This document shows positions 5,812 to 13,028 of a DNA stretch of 13,028 nucleotides, one piece after another. The stretch comes from Armatimonadota bacterium (lineage in GTDB: Bacteria > Armatimonadota > HRBIN16). The stretch spans positions 1 through 13,028 of the forward strand of contig JAPWUZ010000046.1 of assembly GCA_028275265.1 (NCBI GenBank), written 5' to 3'. The notes beneath the pieces were generated by a model. That model saw only the letters and a program-made list of their open reading frames with translations. It was not told the DNA's origin and searched no databases. The translations under genes were made by a program, and so were the position numbers. Numbering within the stretch: position 1 is the stretch's first letter; each line of letters opens with the position of its first letter.

Positions 5812-8800
5812 ATGCTTACGGTGGTCGCTGTGGCAGCAAACTTGGCTTTTCAGGTATCCTCGGTGCCCTGGGAAGTAGCCACCTGGCAGGAGGAAGGGCG
5901 TGGCAATCACCGTGCCATTGTGGAGGTCACGCAGCCTGCCGAAGCGGTGCGCGTGCGTATCCCGTGGCGCCGACGCGACCCATTCCCTGAACGCAAGGCG
6001 ATTCTGGTCTATGACTCGTCTACCGGCAAACAGATAACCAACGTCGTGTCGATTGACGTACAGCCTGAATACGGAGATGTCGTCTTTCAACCTGCGACGG
6101 TACCGGGCAGGTACGAGGTGTATTATTTGCCCTACGACCCGCCCCACTGGGTGTGGGACATGTGGGGAGAGTCCACTAAGGGCAAGTACTTCCCTCCGAA
6201 GCCAACGGCAGACCCCGAATGGCTGCGTCGCCATCACCTGACCCCGGAAGAGGTGTCCGGCAGCGCAGGGCGCCAGCTGCCCGAAGCGCGCGTCGTGGCG
6301 ATACAGGCGCGCAGTGAGTGGGACCGCTTTGACCCGATGGAGGTCATTGCCACGCGCGAAGAGGTGGCATCCCTGCTGGCAAAGTATCCTCAGCGCAGCT
6401 ACCTGACTTTCCCCGAGGACCGTCGCTTCCCGATACGGATGTTCGAGCATCTGCCGTACCGGTGGGTGGAACGGGGCGCGTCGGAAGAGTTTGCGGGGCA
6501 GGCGCAGCCCGGGGAGTTCTATCCCTTCCAGATAGGCATCTTCGCTGCCCGCAAGCCGATTTCTGCACTGCAGGTGCGTTTCAGCGATCTGCGCGGCGAA
6601 GGCAACCGGCGCATTCCCGCCTCGGCGATACGCTGCTTCAACCTGCAGGGCACCGACTGGCTGGGACGTCCTGTGAAAAAGCCTTTTGCTCTGGCAGTGG
6701 GCAGGGTGCGGGCGTTGTGGATTGGCGTGCAGGTGCCGCCCGATGCTTCCGGCGTCTACACAGGTCGCATCCACCTGAAGCCGGAAGGTCTGGAAGAGAC
6801 AACGGTCACGCTGCGGCTGGAGGTCTCTGGCGAGAGGCTAGCAGATGCGGGTGACAGCGATGACTGGCGGCTATCGCGTCTGCGCTGGCTGGATTCCACT
6901 ATCGGGCTGGAAGAGACGGTCGTGCCGCCGTATACGCCGGTGCAGGTCTCGGGCAATCGCGTGCAGATTCTGGGGCGCACTGTGCGTTTCAACCGGTTTG
7001 CCCTGCCCGAAAGCATCACCAGCAACGGGCACGAGATACTGGCGTCGCCCGTGCAGTTTGTCGTGGAGACGGAAACGGGATCGCCCCGCTGGCAGACGGT
7101 GCGTCTGAGGCGCGTGAAGCAGAACGAGGCGGTTGTGGAATGGGAGTCGTTCGCCGGGAGTGAGGAAATGGTACAGCGCGTGCGCACCCGCATGGAGTTT
7201 GACGGCTGTGTGCTGTTCACCGTGACCCTGCGGGCAAAGCGCGAGGTCGACCTGCGCGATGTTCGGTTGGAAGTACCCTTCCGCCGCGAGATAGCGACCT
7301 ACATGATGGGCATGGGCAGGCGTGGCGGCAAACGTCCAGAACAGTGGGAGTGGCACTGGCATCCCAGCCGCATCAACCATCTGGTGTGGGTGGGCGATGT
7401 GGACGCGGGGATGCAGGTGAAACTGGAGGTCAACCGCGAGGTGTGGGGCACTCTGCCCGAATTGCCCCGTTCATGGCACAATGAGGGAAAGGGAGGATGC
7501 GTTCTCAAAGAGGAAGGAGACGCTTTCGTGCTGCGAGCGTATTCGGGCGAACGGCACCTGTCGGCTGGTGAGGAGGTGCAGTTTCTGTTCCGCTTCCTGA
7601 TTACCCCCTTCAAGCGGTTGGACCCCAACCGCTGGCTGTGGCGCATCCCGCTGTACGCAGGAGGCAATATCGCGCATGTGCATCACGCCGAGCCGACAAA
7701 TCCGCATATCAACTATCCCCTGCTCAAATGGCGGGAGATGGCGCAGCTGGTGCAGCAGCTGCGGCAGTCGCCGCCGTTGCGTCGGCGAGGCGCGTTGCAA
7801 TATCCCGCCAAAGGTAATATCGATCTCTCGCAGGGCGCACTACACCTGCGGGTGCGGGTGAACTTTGACCCTTCGGCGGGCACAGCAGGCGACCCGCGCT
7901 ACAACCAGAGCCTGTTCAGTCTGCTTCTGCCCGGCGGCGACAGCATGGGCTTCTACTGGAATATCGACGACCGCGGTATGCGCGCCTATCTGCACCGCCC
8001 GCCTCAGACCGACAACCCGTATCCCGTGCTGATTGGCAGCCACCAGCCGGATTGGAAGCGCGGCGAAGTGCACACCGTTACACTCTCTTGGGGCGAGCGG
8101 TTCGCCATCTTTGTGGACGGTCAGCTTGCTGCGCAGGCATCGCATCAGGGCACACTGCAGACGTCGCTGGAAGACGCCGTCCTGCATCTGGAAGGGCAGG
8201 GCTTTCTGCTGCAGGCGATACAGGTGAGCCGTTTGCAATATCGCGAGGGTGCGCCCATCTCCTTCACACCGGACGAGAACACCCTGCTGCTGGACACCTT
8301 CACCGATGTGCGAGGGGGCATAACCCGTCCACAGCGCATCGCCACCCAAGGCATGGGCATCCTGACTGGCAAATATGAACTGCGCCGGGAGGGCGGCTCC
8401 ACCGAGCTGGTTTTTACCGGCGAACCGATGCCGGTGGGCGTGAACATTTACTACACGGTGCGCGAGCTGAGCAATCATACTCCCGAGTTGTGGGCGTTGC
8501 GCAGTCTGGGCGACGAGGTGTTCGTTACCGATATCAACATTTTCACCGCGCCCGACGAGGCACTGTGTGCTCAGCAGGAGAAAGGGCTGCCGGGCGGACA
8601 TCCGTGGCTGAAAGAACACCTGGTGAGCGGTTACTCGCCCGCATGGCTGCAGTATCTGCCGACCGGAGAGATCGACGCCGCCATCGCCACGCAGGGGCTG
8701 TCGCGCTGGCATAACTTCTATCTGGAGGGACTGCGCTTCATGCTGGAGCGCACGGGTATCGATGGGCTGTATCTGGACGGCATCGGCTACGACCGCGAGA

Positions 8801-9516
8801 TTATGAAGCGCGTGCGCCGCGTGATGAAGCGAGCAAACCCCAACAGACGTATCGACTTCCACTCCGGCGACAACTGGTCGCCGCCATGGCTTTCCGAACC
8901 GCCGTTGAGCAGTCCCGCCAACGAATACATGGAGCATTTTCCCTATCTGGACACCCTTTGGTTCGGCGAGCTGTACGACTACAACCTGCCGCCCGACTAT
9001 TGGCTGGTGGAGATTTCAGGCATCCCGTTCGGGCTGATGGGGGACATGCTGGAAGGGGGCGGCAACCCCTATCGCGGCATGGTCTACGGCATGACCGCCC
9101 GCGACCGAAACCCCGTCTCCGCAGCCATCTGGCAGGTGTGGGATGATTTCGGCATCGAAGAGGCGGAAATGCTGGGTTACTGGCGCAGGGAGTGCCCGGT
9201 GCGCACCGACCATCCCGACGTGGTGGCAACGGTGTATCGCAAGCAAGGAAAGTCTCTAATCGCGCTGGCGAGCTGGGCGAGGGAGGACGTACAGGTTCGC
9301 TTGCAGGTAAACTGGAACGCGCTGGGCATCTCGCCGCAGCGGTGCCGAATCACTGCGCCGCCGGTACACGGCTTTCAACCCTTTGCTACCTTCTCGCCCG
9401 ACCAGCCGATACCCGTGCCTGCAGGCAAGGGGTGGCTACTGATTGTCTCTGAACAACGGGATAACGACAGGGAGGAACAGCATGGAGCAGAGGAAAAGGC
9501 TTCACGCAATCGGTAA
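5812..9516 (+). CDS. Large multidomain GH123-like / DUF6067-like glycoside hydrolase with a concanavalin-type insert
   Basis: A 1234-residue protein. ATG 5812 follows GAGGTG at 5799-5804; an in-frame TAG at 5785 rules out a longer start. Regions in order: beta-rich N-domain (about 18-105); a GH123-N-like beta-sandwich (about 234-350) with GEFYPFQIGIFAA and LWIGVQVPPDASGVYTGRI; a segment opening LSRLRWLDSTIG (354-365) typical of DUF6067-like proteins; a LamG/concanavalin-like module (about 668-812) with NQSLFSLLLPGGDSMGFYW and FAIFVDGQLAAQ; and a C-terminal TIM-barrel part with DGLYLDGIGYD (984-994), DFHSGDNW (1015-1022), NEYMEHFPYLDTLWFGELYD (1037-1056) and a final beta region. Conserved acids such as Asp989, Asp1015 and Glu1053 are catalytic candidates only. 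GH123 members act on beta-N-acetylgalactosaminides; activity here is unproven. The N-terminus (MLTVVAVAANLAFQ) is hydrophobic but lacks Lys/Arg, so secretion is doubtful. The 3' end overlaps the mannosidase gene. Confidence 0.82.
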   Translation: MLTVVAVAANLAFQVSSVPWEVATWQEEGRGNHRAIVEVTQPAEAVRVRIPWRRRDPFPERKAILVYDSSTGKQITNVVSIDVQPEYGDVVFQPATVPGRYEVYYLPYDPPHWVWDMWGESTKGKYFPPKPTADPEWLRRHHLTPEEVSGSAGRQLPEARVVAIQARSEWDRFDPMEVIATREEVASLLAKYPQRSYLTFPEDRRFPIRMFEHLPYRWVERGASEEFAGQAQPGEFYPFQIGIFAARKPISALQVRFSDLRGEGNRRIPASAIRCFNLQGTDWLGRPVKKPFALAVGRVRALWIGVQVPPDASGVYTGRIHLKPEGLEETTVTLRLEVSGERLADAGDSDDWRLSRLRWLDSTIGLEETVVPPYTPVQVSGNRVQILGRTVRFNRFALPESITSNGHEILASPVQFVVETETGSPRWQTVRLRRVKQNEAVVEWESFAGSEEMVQRVRTRMEFDGCVLFTVTLRAKREVDLRDVRLEVPFRREIATYMMGMGRRGGKRPEQWEWHWHPSRINHLVWVGDVDAGMQVKLEVNREVWGTLPELPRSWHNEGKGGCVLKEEGDAFVLRAYSGERHLSAGEEVQFLFRFLITPFKRLDPNRWLWRIPLYAGGNIAHVHHAEPTNPHINYPLLKWREMAQLVQQLRQSPPLRRRGALQYPAKGNIDLSQGALHLRVRVNFDPSAGTAGDPRYNQSLFSLLLPGGDSMGFYWNIDDRGMRAYLHRPPQTDNPYPVLIGSHQPDWKRGEVHTVTLSWGERFAIFVDGQLAAQASHQGTLQTSLEDAVLHLEGQGFLLQAIQVSRLQYREGAPISFTPDENTLLLDTFTDVRGGITRPQRIATQGMGILTGKYELRREGGSTELVFTGEPMPVGVNIYYTVRELSNHTPELWALRSLGDEVFVTDINIFTAPDEALCAQQEKGLPGGHPWLKEHLVSGYSPAWLQYLPTGEIDAAIATQGLSRWHNFYLEGLRFMLERTGIDGLYLDGIGYDREIMKRVRRVMKRANPNRRIDFHSGDNWSPPWLSEPPLSSPANEYMEHFPYLDTLWFGELYDYNLPPDYWLVEISGIPFGLMGDMLEGGGNPYRGMVYGMTARDRNPVSAAIWQVWDDFGIEEAEMLGYWRRECPVRTDHPDVVATVYRKQGKSLIALASWAREDVQVRLQVNWNALGISPQRCRITAPPVHGFQPFATFSPDQPIPVPAGKGWLLIVSEQRDNDREEQHGAEEKASRNR
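9471..9475 (+). promoter_or_regulatory. GGAGG ribosome binding site inside the GH123-like gene that fixes the GH38 start
   Basis: GGAGG at 9471-9475 lies 6 nt before ATG 9482, within the last coding codons of the preceding gene. It selects ATG 9482 over the upstream in-frame TTG at 9443, which has no comparable site and would add 13 residues before the conserved HAIGNAHIDPVW start. Confidence 0.8.
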
Positions 9517-11917
9517 CGCGCATATCGACCCCGTGTGGCTGTGGCGGTGGACGGAGGGACTGGAGACCATCCGCGCCACCTTCGCCAGCGTGCTGCAGCG
9601 CATGGAGGAGTTTCCAGAGTTCCACTTTACGGGCGGCTCAGCGGCGTTCTACTGGCTGCTGGAACAGACCGACCCCGAGATGCTTGACGCTATCCGCCAG
9701 CGGGTGCGGGAGGGTCGCTGGGAGATTGTGGGCGGATGGTGGATACAACCTGACTGCAACATCCCGTGCGGGGAGTCGTTCGTGCGTCATGCCCTTTACG
9801 CCCAGCGATATTTCCAGAAGACCTTCGGCGTGACCGCCACCGTCGGCTACAACCCCGATTCTTTCGGGCACGCGGGCACCTTGCCCCAAATCCTGCGCAA
9901 GGCGGGCTTGACGCGCTATATCTTCATGCGCCCCGGTCCCCATGAGAAAAACCTTCCTGCCAACGTCTTCTGGTGGCAATCGCCAGATGGCTCGCGCGTG
10001 CTAACGGCGCGCATTACCCGCTCCTACGCCACCTGGGGCGATGACCTTGTGGAACATGTGCGGAAAAGCGCGGAAGGTAGCCCCGACTTCCTGTCGGATT
10101 ATATTGTCTTCTACGGCGTGGGCAATCACGGTGGCGGTCCCACCATCCAGAACATCCGCTCCCTGCTGGCGATGGCGCAACAGCCCGATGCCCCGGAGAT
10201 ACGTCTCAGCACGCTGAAAGCCTTTTTTGACTCGGCGGAGGCGCAGGCGGCGGCAGGCGCAGCGATACCGGTCGTTGCAGAGGAGTTGCAGCACCATGCG
10301 CGCGGGTGTTACACCGCCCACTCGGAGGTCAAACGCCAGAACCGCCGCGTGGAGCACCTGCTGATGACCGCCGAGCGTGTGGCATCGATGGCGTGGCTGC
10401 TGCTACAGCGTCCCTATCCGCAGGTAGCTTTAACCGAAGCGTGGCAGAGCCTGCTGTTCAACCAGTTTCACGACATTCTGGCGGGAACCAGCCTGCCCGA
10501 GGGCTACGAGGATGCCCGTGACCTGTTCGGGCACGCGGCAACACTGGGAGGCTATGCGCTGCACACCGGTCTGCAGTCGCTTACCAGCGCGATAGACACG
10601 CGCGGCGAGGGAATGCCGTTGGTGGTGTTCAACCCGCTGCCTTGGGAGGTGAGCGCGCCAGTAGAGGTGGAACGGTGCAATGTGGGGTTACAGGACGAAA
10701 CCGGCAAGCCATTGCCCGCGCAACGCATCGCTTCCAGCACCGCTACCGGTCAGCCGCGGGTGGTCTTTGTGGTGGATTTGCCCGCGATGGGCTATCGCGT
10801 GTTGCGACGGGATGTCGCGGTCTCCGCGCACACGCCCGAAGGGATGCTGGAGATAGAGGTCACCGAATCAGGCGCGAGGATGGAGAACACCTTCTGGCTG
10901 CTGGAGGTCAACGCCGACGGACACCTGTCCCGCCTGTACGATAAGCGCAACCGCGTGGAGGTCTTCTCCGCACCGGCGGGTGTGGCTGTGGTCATCGACG
11001 ACCCCAGCGATACTTGGAGCCACGATGTCACCGCCTTCCGCAACGAGCTGGGGCGGTTCGGGAACGCGAATCTGGTGATGGAGGAGGCGGGAGAGGTGCG
11101 CGCGTGCCTGCGCATCGAAAGCCGCTGGGGCAACTCGGAGCTGATACACCGCCTGTATTTGTACCGCAACATAGACCTGCTGGAAAGCCGCATCACTGTG
11201 AACTGGCAGGAGCAGTATAAGATGCTGAAGATCGCCTTCCCCTTGCGCCTGCAGGAGCCACAGGTGACCGCCGAAGCCCCTTACGGCTTCACCGTACGGA
11301 CGCCCAACGGCGAAGAGGAACCCTGCCACCAGTGGGTGGACCTCTCCGGCTGGACGACCGACGAAGACGGCAACCGCATCCCCTACGGCTTCGCCCTGCT
11401 GAACGACAGCAAATACGGCTATGACGCGCTGGGGTCCGAGCTGCGGTTGAGTCTGCTGCGCAGTCCCGCCTATGCGCACCATGACCCCTACCGACTGAAC
11501 CCTGAACGCCGCTACCCGATTATCGACCAGGGTATTCAGACGATAGTGTGCCGCATGATGCCGCATCGGGGCAGCTGGCAGGATGCAAGTATAGCGCGTC
11601 GGGCATGGGAGCTGAACGTGCCGCCGCTGACCGTCAACGAGTATCTGCACGAGGGCAGCTTGCCGAAAATGGCTTCCTTCCTGCGGGTAGAGCCGCAGAA
11701 CGTGCTGGTGACGGTGTGTAAGAAGGCGGAGGACGCCGATGCGCTGATTGTGCGGGCATACGAGAGCGCAGGACAGCCCTGCACGGTGAAAATCGAGATG
11801 CCAGTGCTGGGGGTTCGATGGGAAGCCCCCATCGGCGCGTGCGAGGTAAAGACATGGAGGGTAACGGTAGGCAAGTCAGCAGCAGTGGTGGAGGTAGACC
11901 TTCTCGAAAAGACCTAA
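9482..11917 (+). CDS. GH38 alpha-mannosidase
   Basis: An 811-residue zinc-dependent retaining alpha-mannosidase of family 38, which removes alpha-linked mannose from oligosaccharides. The catalytic domain shows all expected metal and active-site elements: HIDPVWLW at 14-21 (zinc ligands His14 and Asp16), GYNPDSFGHAGTLPQIL at 122-138 (nucleophile and ligand Asp126) and GVGNHGGGP at 212-220 (ligand His216). The middle three-helix domain carries YTAHSEVKRQNRRVEHLL (about 277-294) and LFNQFHDILAGTSLPEGYED (about 325-344). The C-terminal beta-sandwich domains follow, with PLVVFNPLPWEVSAPVEV near 380-400. There is no signal peptide, so it is probably cytoplasmic. It starts inside the GH123-like gene (35-bp overlap, different frame), indicating coupled expression. 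GH38 specificity (alpha-1,2/1,3/1,6, or 2-O-mannosylglycerate) cannot be read from the sequence. Confidence 0.95.
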   Translation: MEQRKRLHAIGNAHIDPVWLWRWTEGLETIRATFASVLQRMEEFPEFHFTGGSAAFYWLLEQTDPEMLDAIRQRVREGRWEIVGGWWIQPDCNIPCGESFVRHALYAQRYFQKTFGVTATVGYNPDSFGHAGTLPQILRKAGLTRYIFMRPGPHEKNLPANVFWWQSPDGSRVLTARITRSYATWGDDLVEHVRKSAEGSPDFLSDYIVFYGVGNHGGGPTIQNIRSLLAMAQQPDAPEIRLSTLKAFFDSAEAQAAAGAAIPVVAEELQHHARGCYTAHSEVKRQNRRVEHLLMTAERVASMAWLLLQRPYPQVALTEAWQSLLFNQFHDILAGTSLPEGYEDARDLFGHAATLGGYALHTGLQSLTSAIDTRGEGMPLVVFNPLPWEVSAPVEVERCNVGLQDETGKPLPAQRIASSTATGQPRVVFVVDLPAMGYRVLRRDVAVSAHTPEGMLEIEVTESGARMENTFWLLEVNADGHLSRLYDKRNRVEVFSAPAGVAVVIDDPSDTWSHDVTAFRNELGRFGNANLVMEEAGEVRACLRIESRWGNSELIHRLYLYRNIDLLESRITVNWQEQYKMLKIAFPLRLQEPQVTAEAPYGFTVRTPNGEEEPCHQWVDLSGWTTDEDGNRIPYGFALLNDSKYGYDALGSELRLSLLRSPAYAHHDPYRLNPERRYPIIDQGIQTIVCRMMPHRGSWQDASIARRAWELNVPPLTVNEYLHEGSLPKMASFLRVEPQNVLVTVCKKAEDADALIVRAYESAGQPCTVKIEMPVLGVRWEAPIGACEVKTWRVTVGKSAAVVEVDLLEKT

Positions 11918-12033
11918 GTCTTTGTGATGTGGTTGCCTGCAGGATGCGTTCGCCTGAGCCATCCTTCACCCGACCTTCTCTTGGGCAGGGACGAAGTTCA
12001 TGGCTGGAAGAGCACTTTGCCTTCCATGCGGAA

Positions 12034-12789
12034 TCACCACTTGGTCGCTACGAAGAAGGCGCGGTCGGTGGTGGCGTTTGGCGGTCGCAGGGTGTAGGCA
12101 TGGAACGCGCGGGCGTAGTCGAAACCGGCGTTCCGTAACATGGTGTGCAGCTCATCCAGCCCGTACGCCCGCTGGCGATGCACCTCCACAAAGTGCTGGA
12201 CGACCTCTCCCGCTTCGTTGCGCAGCCAGAACTCCATCTCCACCGTGCAGATTCGGGTCTCCTCGTCATATCGGCTTTTCCATCGGTACAGCAGGCGGCG
12301 GCGCGAACCGAGGTTGTCCTGGTCAAACAACCCCTCGCGCAGGGCGTACTCGGTGTTGACGTCAAAGATAAACGCTCCACCAGACCTCAAATGCGCGTAA
12401 ACCCTCCGAAACGCCTCCTGCAGCTTTTCGGGGGAGAGGATGTAATTCAGGCTGTCGAACAGGCTCAGCACGAGGTCAAACTGTGTGGGCAGCTCCAGTT
12501 GCGCTGCGTCCTGCACTTCATAGTGGATATTCAGCCCCGCCTGCCGCGCCTTGCGTTTGGCCTCGGCAATCATCGGTGCCGAGATGTCCACCCCCCACAC
12601 GTCGTAGCCCAACTGCGCCAGCCGCATCGCCACATTGCCGGTGCCGCAGGCGAGGTCCAGAACGCTCTTCACCCGCAGGCGGTAGCGGTCCATCAGCTCC
12701 TGCACATACCGCACCCAGAAGTCGTAGGGCACGTTGTGCATCAGCTCATCGTAGTAAGGTGCGATCAACGTAAAAGCGGCGTCAGACAT
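12034..12789 (-). CDS. Class I SAM-dependent methyltransferase
   Basis: A 251-residue protein with the Rossmann-type class I methyltransferase fold. Motif I is VLDLACGTGN (43-52), the SAM-binding glycine loop. Motif II is VWGVDIS (64-70), with Asp68 expected to hold the SAM ribose. QDAAQL (93-98) lies near the adenine site, and FDLVLSLFDSLNYI (104-117) is the post-II/motif IV strand and helix. The N-terminal YYDELM and the C-terminal pattern (LDELHTMLRNAGFDYARAF, then TDRAFFVATKW) match generic YdaC/UbiE-like small-molecule methyltransferases. The substrate is unknown. ATG 12789 lies 3 nt after the stop of the preceding minus-strand gene and has no clear Shine-Dalgarno, so translation probably depends on reinitiation. 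The gene converges on the GH38 gene, with 116 bp between stops. Confidence 0.9.
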   Translation of the reverse strand: MSDAAFTLIAPYYDELMHNVPYDFWVRYVQELMDRYRLRVKSVLDLACGTGNVAMRLAQLGYDVWGVDISAPMIAEAKRKARQAGLNIHYEVQDAAQLELPTQFDLVLSLFDSLNYILSPEKLQEAFRRVYAHLRSGGAFIFDVNTEYALREGLFDQDNLGSRRRLLYRWKSRYDEETRICTVEMEFWLRNEAGEVVQHFVEVHRQRAYGLDELHTMLRNAGFDYARAFHAYTLRPPNATTDRAFFVATKW

Positions 12790-12792
12790 TGG

Positions 12793-13028
12793 TCATATTT
12801 CAAGCAGGTCAAATAGTTCCTCACGAGTCTTTTGGTCGGTTAAAATGTCTTCGATGGTCAACCAGTTGGTCACCACGGCGCGATTGATTTCAAGGTCTTG
12901 GGTAGCAGTTGCCGTCAGCGCAGACTTGTGCATAATCAGTACGGTAACTGCTGTCGGCTGTTCTTCCCGGATTCGGGCGAGACTTTTCAAGGCGGCACCT
13001 AAACGCTCCAAAACGCCTGCAGGGTCAA
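12793..13028 (-). CDS. Hypothetical protein, C-terminal fragment, 5' end beyond the window
   Basis: The minus-strand frame is open from the right edge of the window to the stop at 12795-12793, giving about 78 residues. A TTG at 13011 could be read as a start, but the frame continues upstream (DPAGVLERLGAALKS), so the gene is more likely cut by the window edge. The visible part is helical and amphipathic (LGAALKSLARIREE), then a hydrophobic strand (AVTVLIMHKSALT), then an acidic C-terminus (IEDILTDQKTREELFDLLEI). I do not recognise the family. GC content by eye is about 50% here, clearly below the carbohydrate genes, with different codon use. It stops 3 nt before the methyltransferase start, so the two are probably co-expressed. 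Confidence 0.6.
   Translation of the reverse strand, partial: DPAGVLERLGAALKSLARIREEQPTAVTVLIMHKSALTATATQDLEINRAVVTNWLTIEDILTDQKTREELFDLLEI

Noticed and set aside
7840..8937. Minus-strand open frame of 365 codons, and a similar one at 5668-6774
   Set aside because: Both are antisense shadows of the GH123-like gene, with no recognisable domains or ribosome sites.
9443..9481. Upstream TTG start for GH38 adding 13 residues
   Set aside because: GGAGG at 9471-9475 is correctly spaced for ATG 9482, and the extra residues precede the conserved start of the family without any match.
11908..11923. AAAGAC-CTAA-GTCTTT inverted repeat across the GH38 stop codon as a terminator
   Set aside because: The stem is only 6 bp, AT-rich and without a T-run. 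It is too weak to call, and the rest of the 11918-12033 gap shows no better structure.
12145..12816. Plus-strand open frame of 223 codons opposite the methyltransferase
   Set aside because: The minus strand carries unmistakable SAM methyltransferase motifs; the plus-strand frame is their shadow.
1..13028. CRISPR arrays, tRNA or rRNA genes, transposases, phage genes
   Set aside because: No regularly spaced repeats, no cloverleaf or rRNA signatures, and no transposase or integrase motifs were found on either strand.

Overview
The window is GC-rich, densely coded bacterial DNA, roughly 60-65% GC by eye and about 50% at the far right end. Nearly every gene is preceded by a strong purine-rich ribosome binding site, and genes sit in tight same-strand runs. 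An interspersed GC-rich hairpin repeat lies at 1281-1362. This style, together with several unusual glycoside hydrolases, fits an Armatimonadota-like or similar free-living, possibly thermophilic, carbohydrate-degrading bacterium. That placement is inference; no phylogenetic marker here settles it.

Layout. Positions 1-213 hold the C-terminal end of the amidotransferase/amidase gatA. Two small genes of unknown function follow closely on the same strand (228-827 and 839-1258). After the repeat, two glycoside hydrolase (GH) pairs occupy 1408-11917, all on the plus strand. The first pair is a GH35 beta-galactosidase (1408-3501) and a GH52-like (alpha/alpha)6-barrel hydrolase (3515-5656). The stop codon of the first overlaps the Shine-Dalgarno of the second. 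A perfect 13-bp hairpin (5662-5691) closes this pair. A roughly 120-bp leader with an imperfect dyad then precedes the second pair: a 1234-residue, multidomain GH123-like/DUF6067-like protein (5812-9516) and a GH38 alpha-mannosidase (9482-11917). These two overlap by 35 bp. On the minus strand, converging on the cluster, are a class I SAM-dependent methyltransferase (12034-12789) and the C-terminal end of an unknown lower-GC gene (12793 to the right edge).

How the genes may work together. GH35, GH52-like, GH123-like and GH38 enzymes act on different sugars: beta-galactose, possibly beta-xylose or beta-glucose, possibly hexosamine, and alpha-mannose. Side by side they look like a glycan-degradation locus. 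None has a convincing signal peptide (the GH123-like protein has only a weak hydrophobic N-terminus), so intracellular trimming of imported oligosaccharides is the simplest model. No transporter, sugar kinase or regulator is visible here, so the substrate is unknown. The least-described parts are the GH52-like enzyme, which mixes signatures of several (alpha/alpha)6 families, and the GH123-like protein with its lectin-like module.
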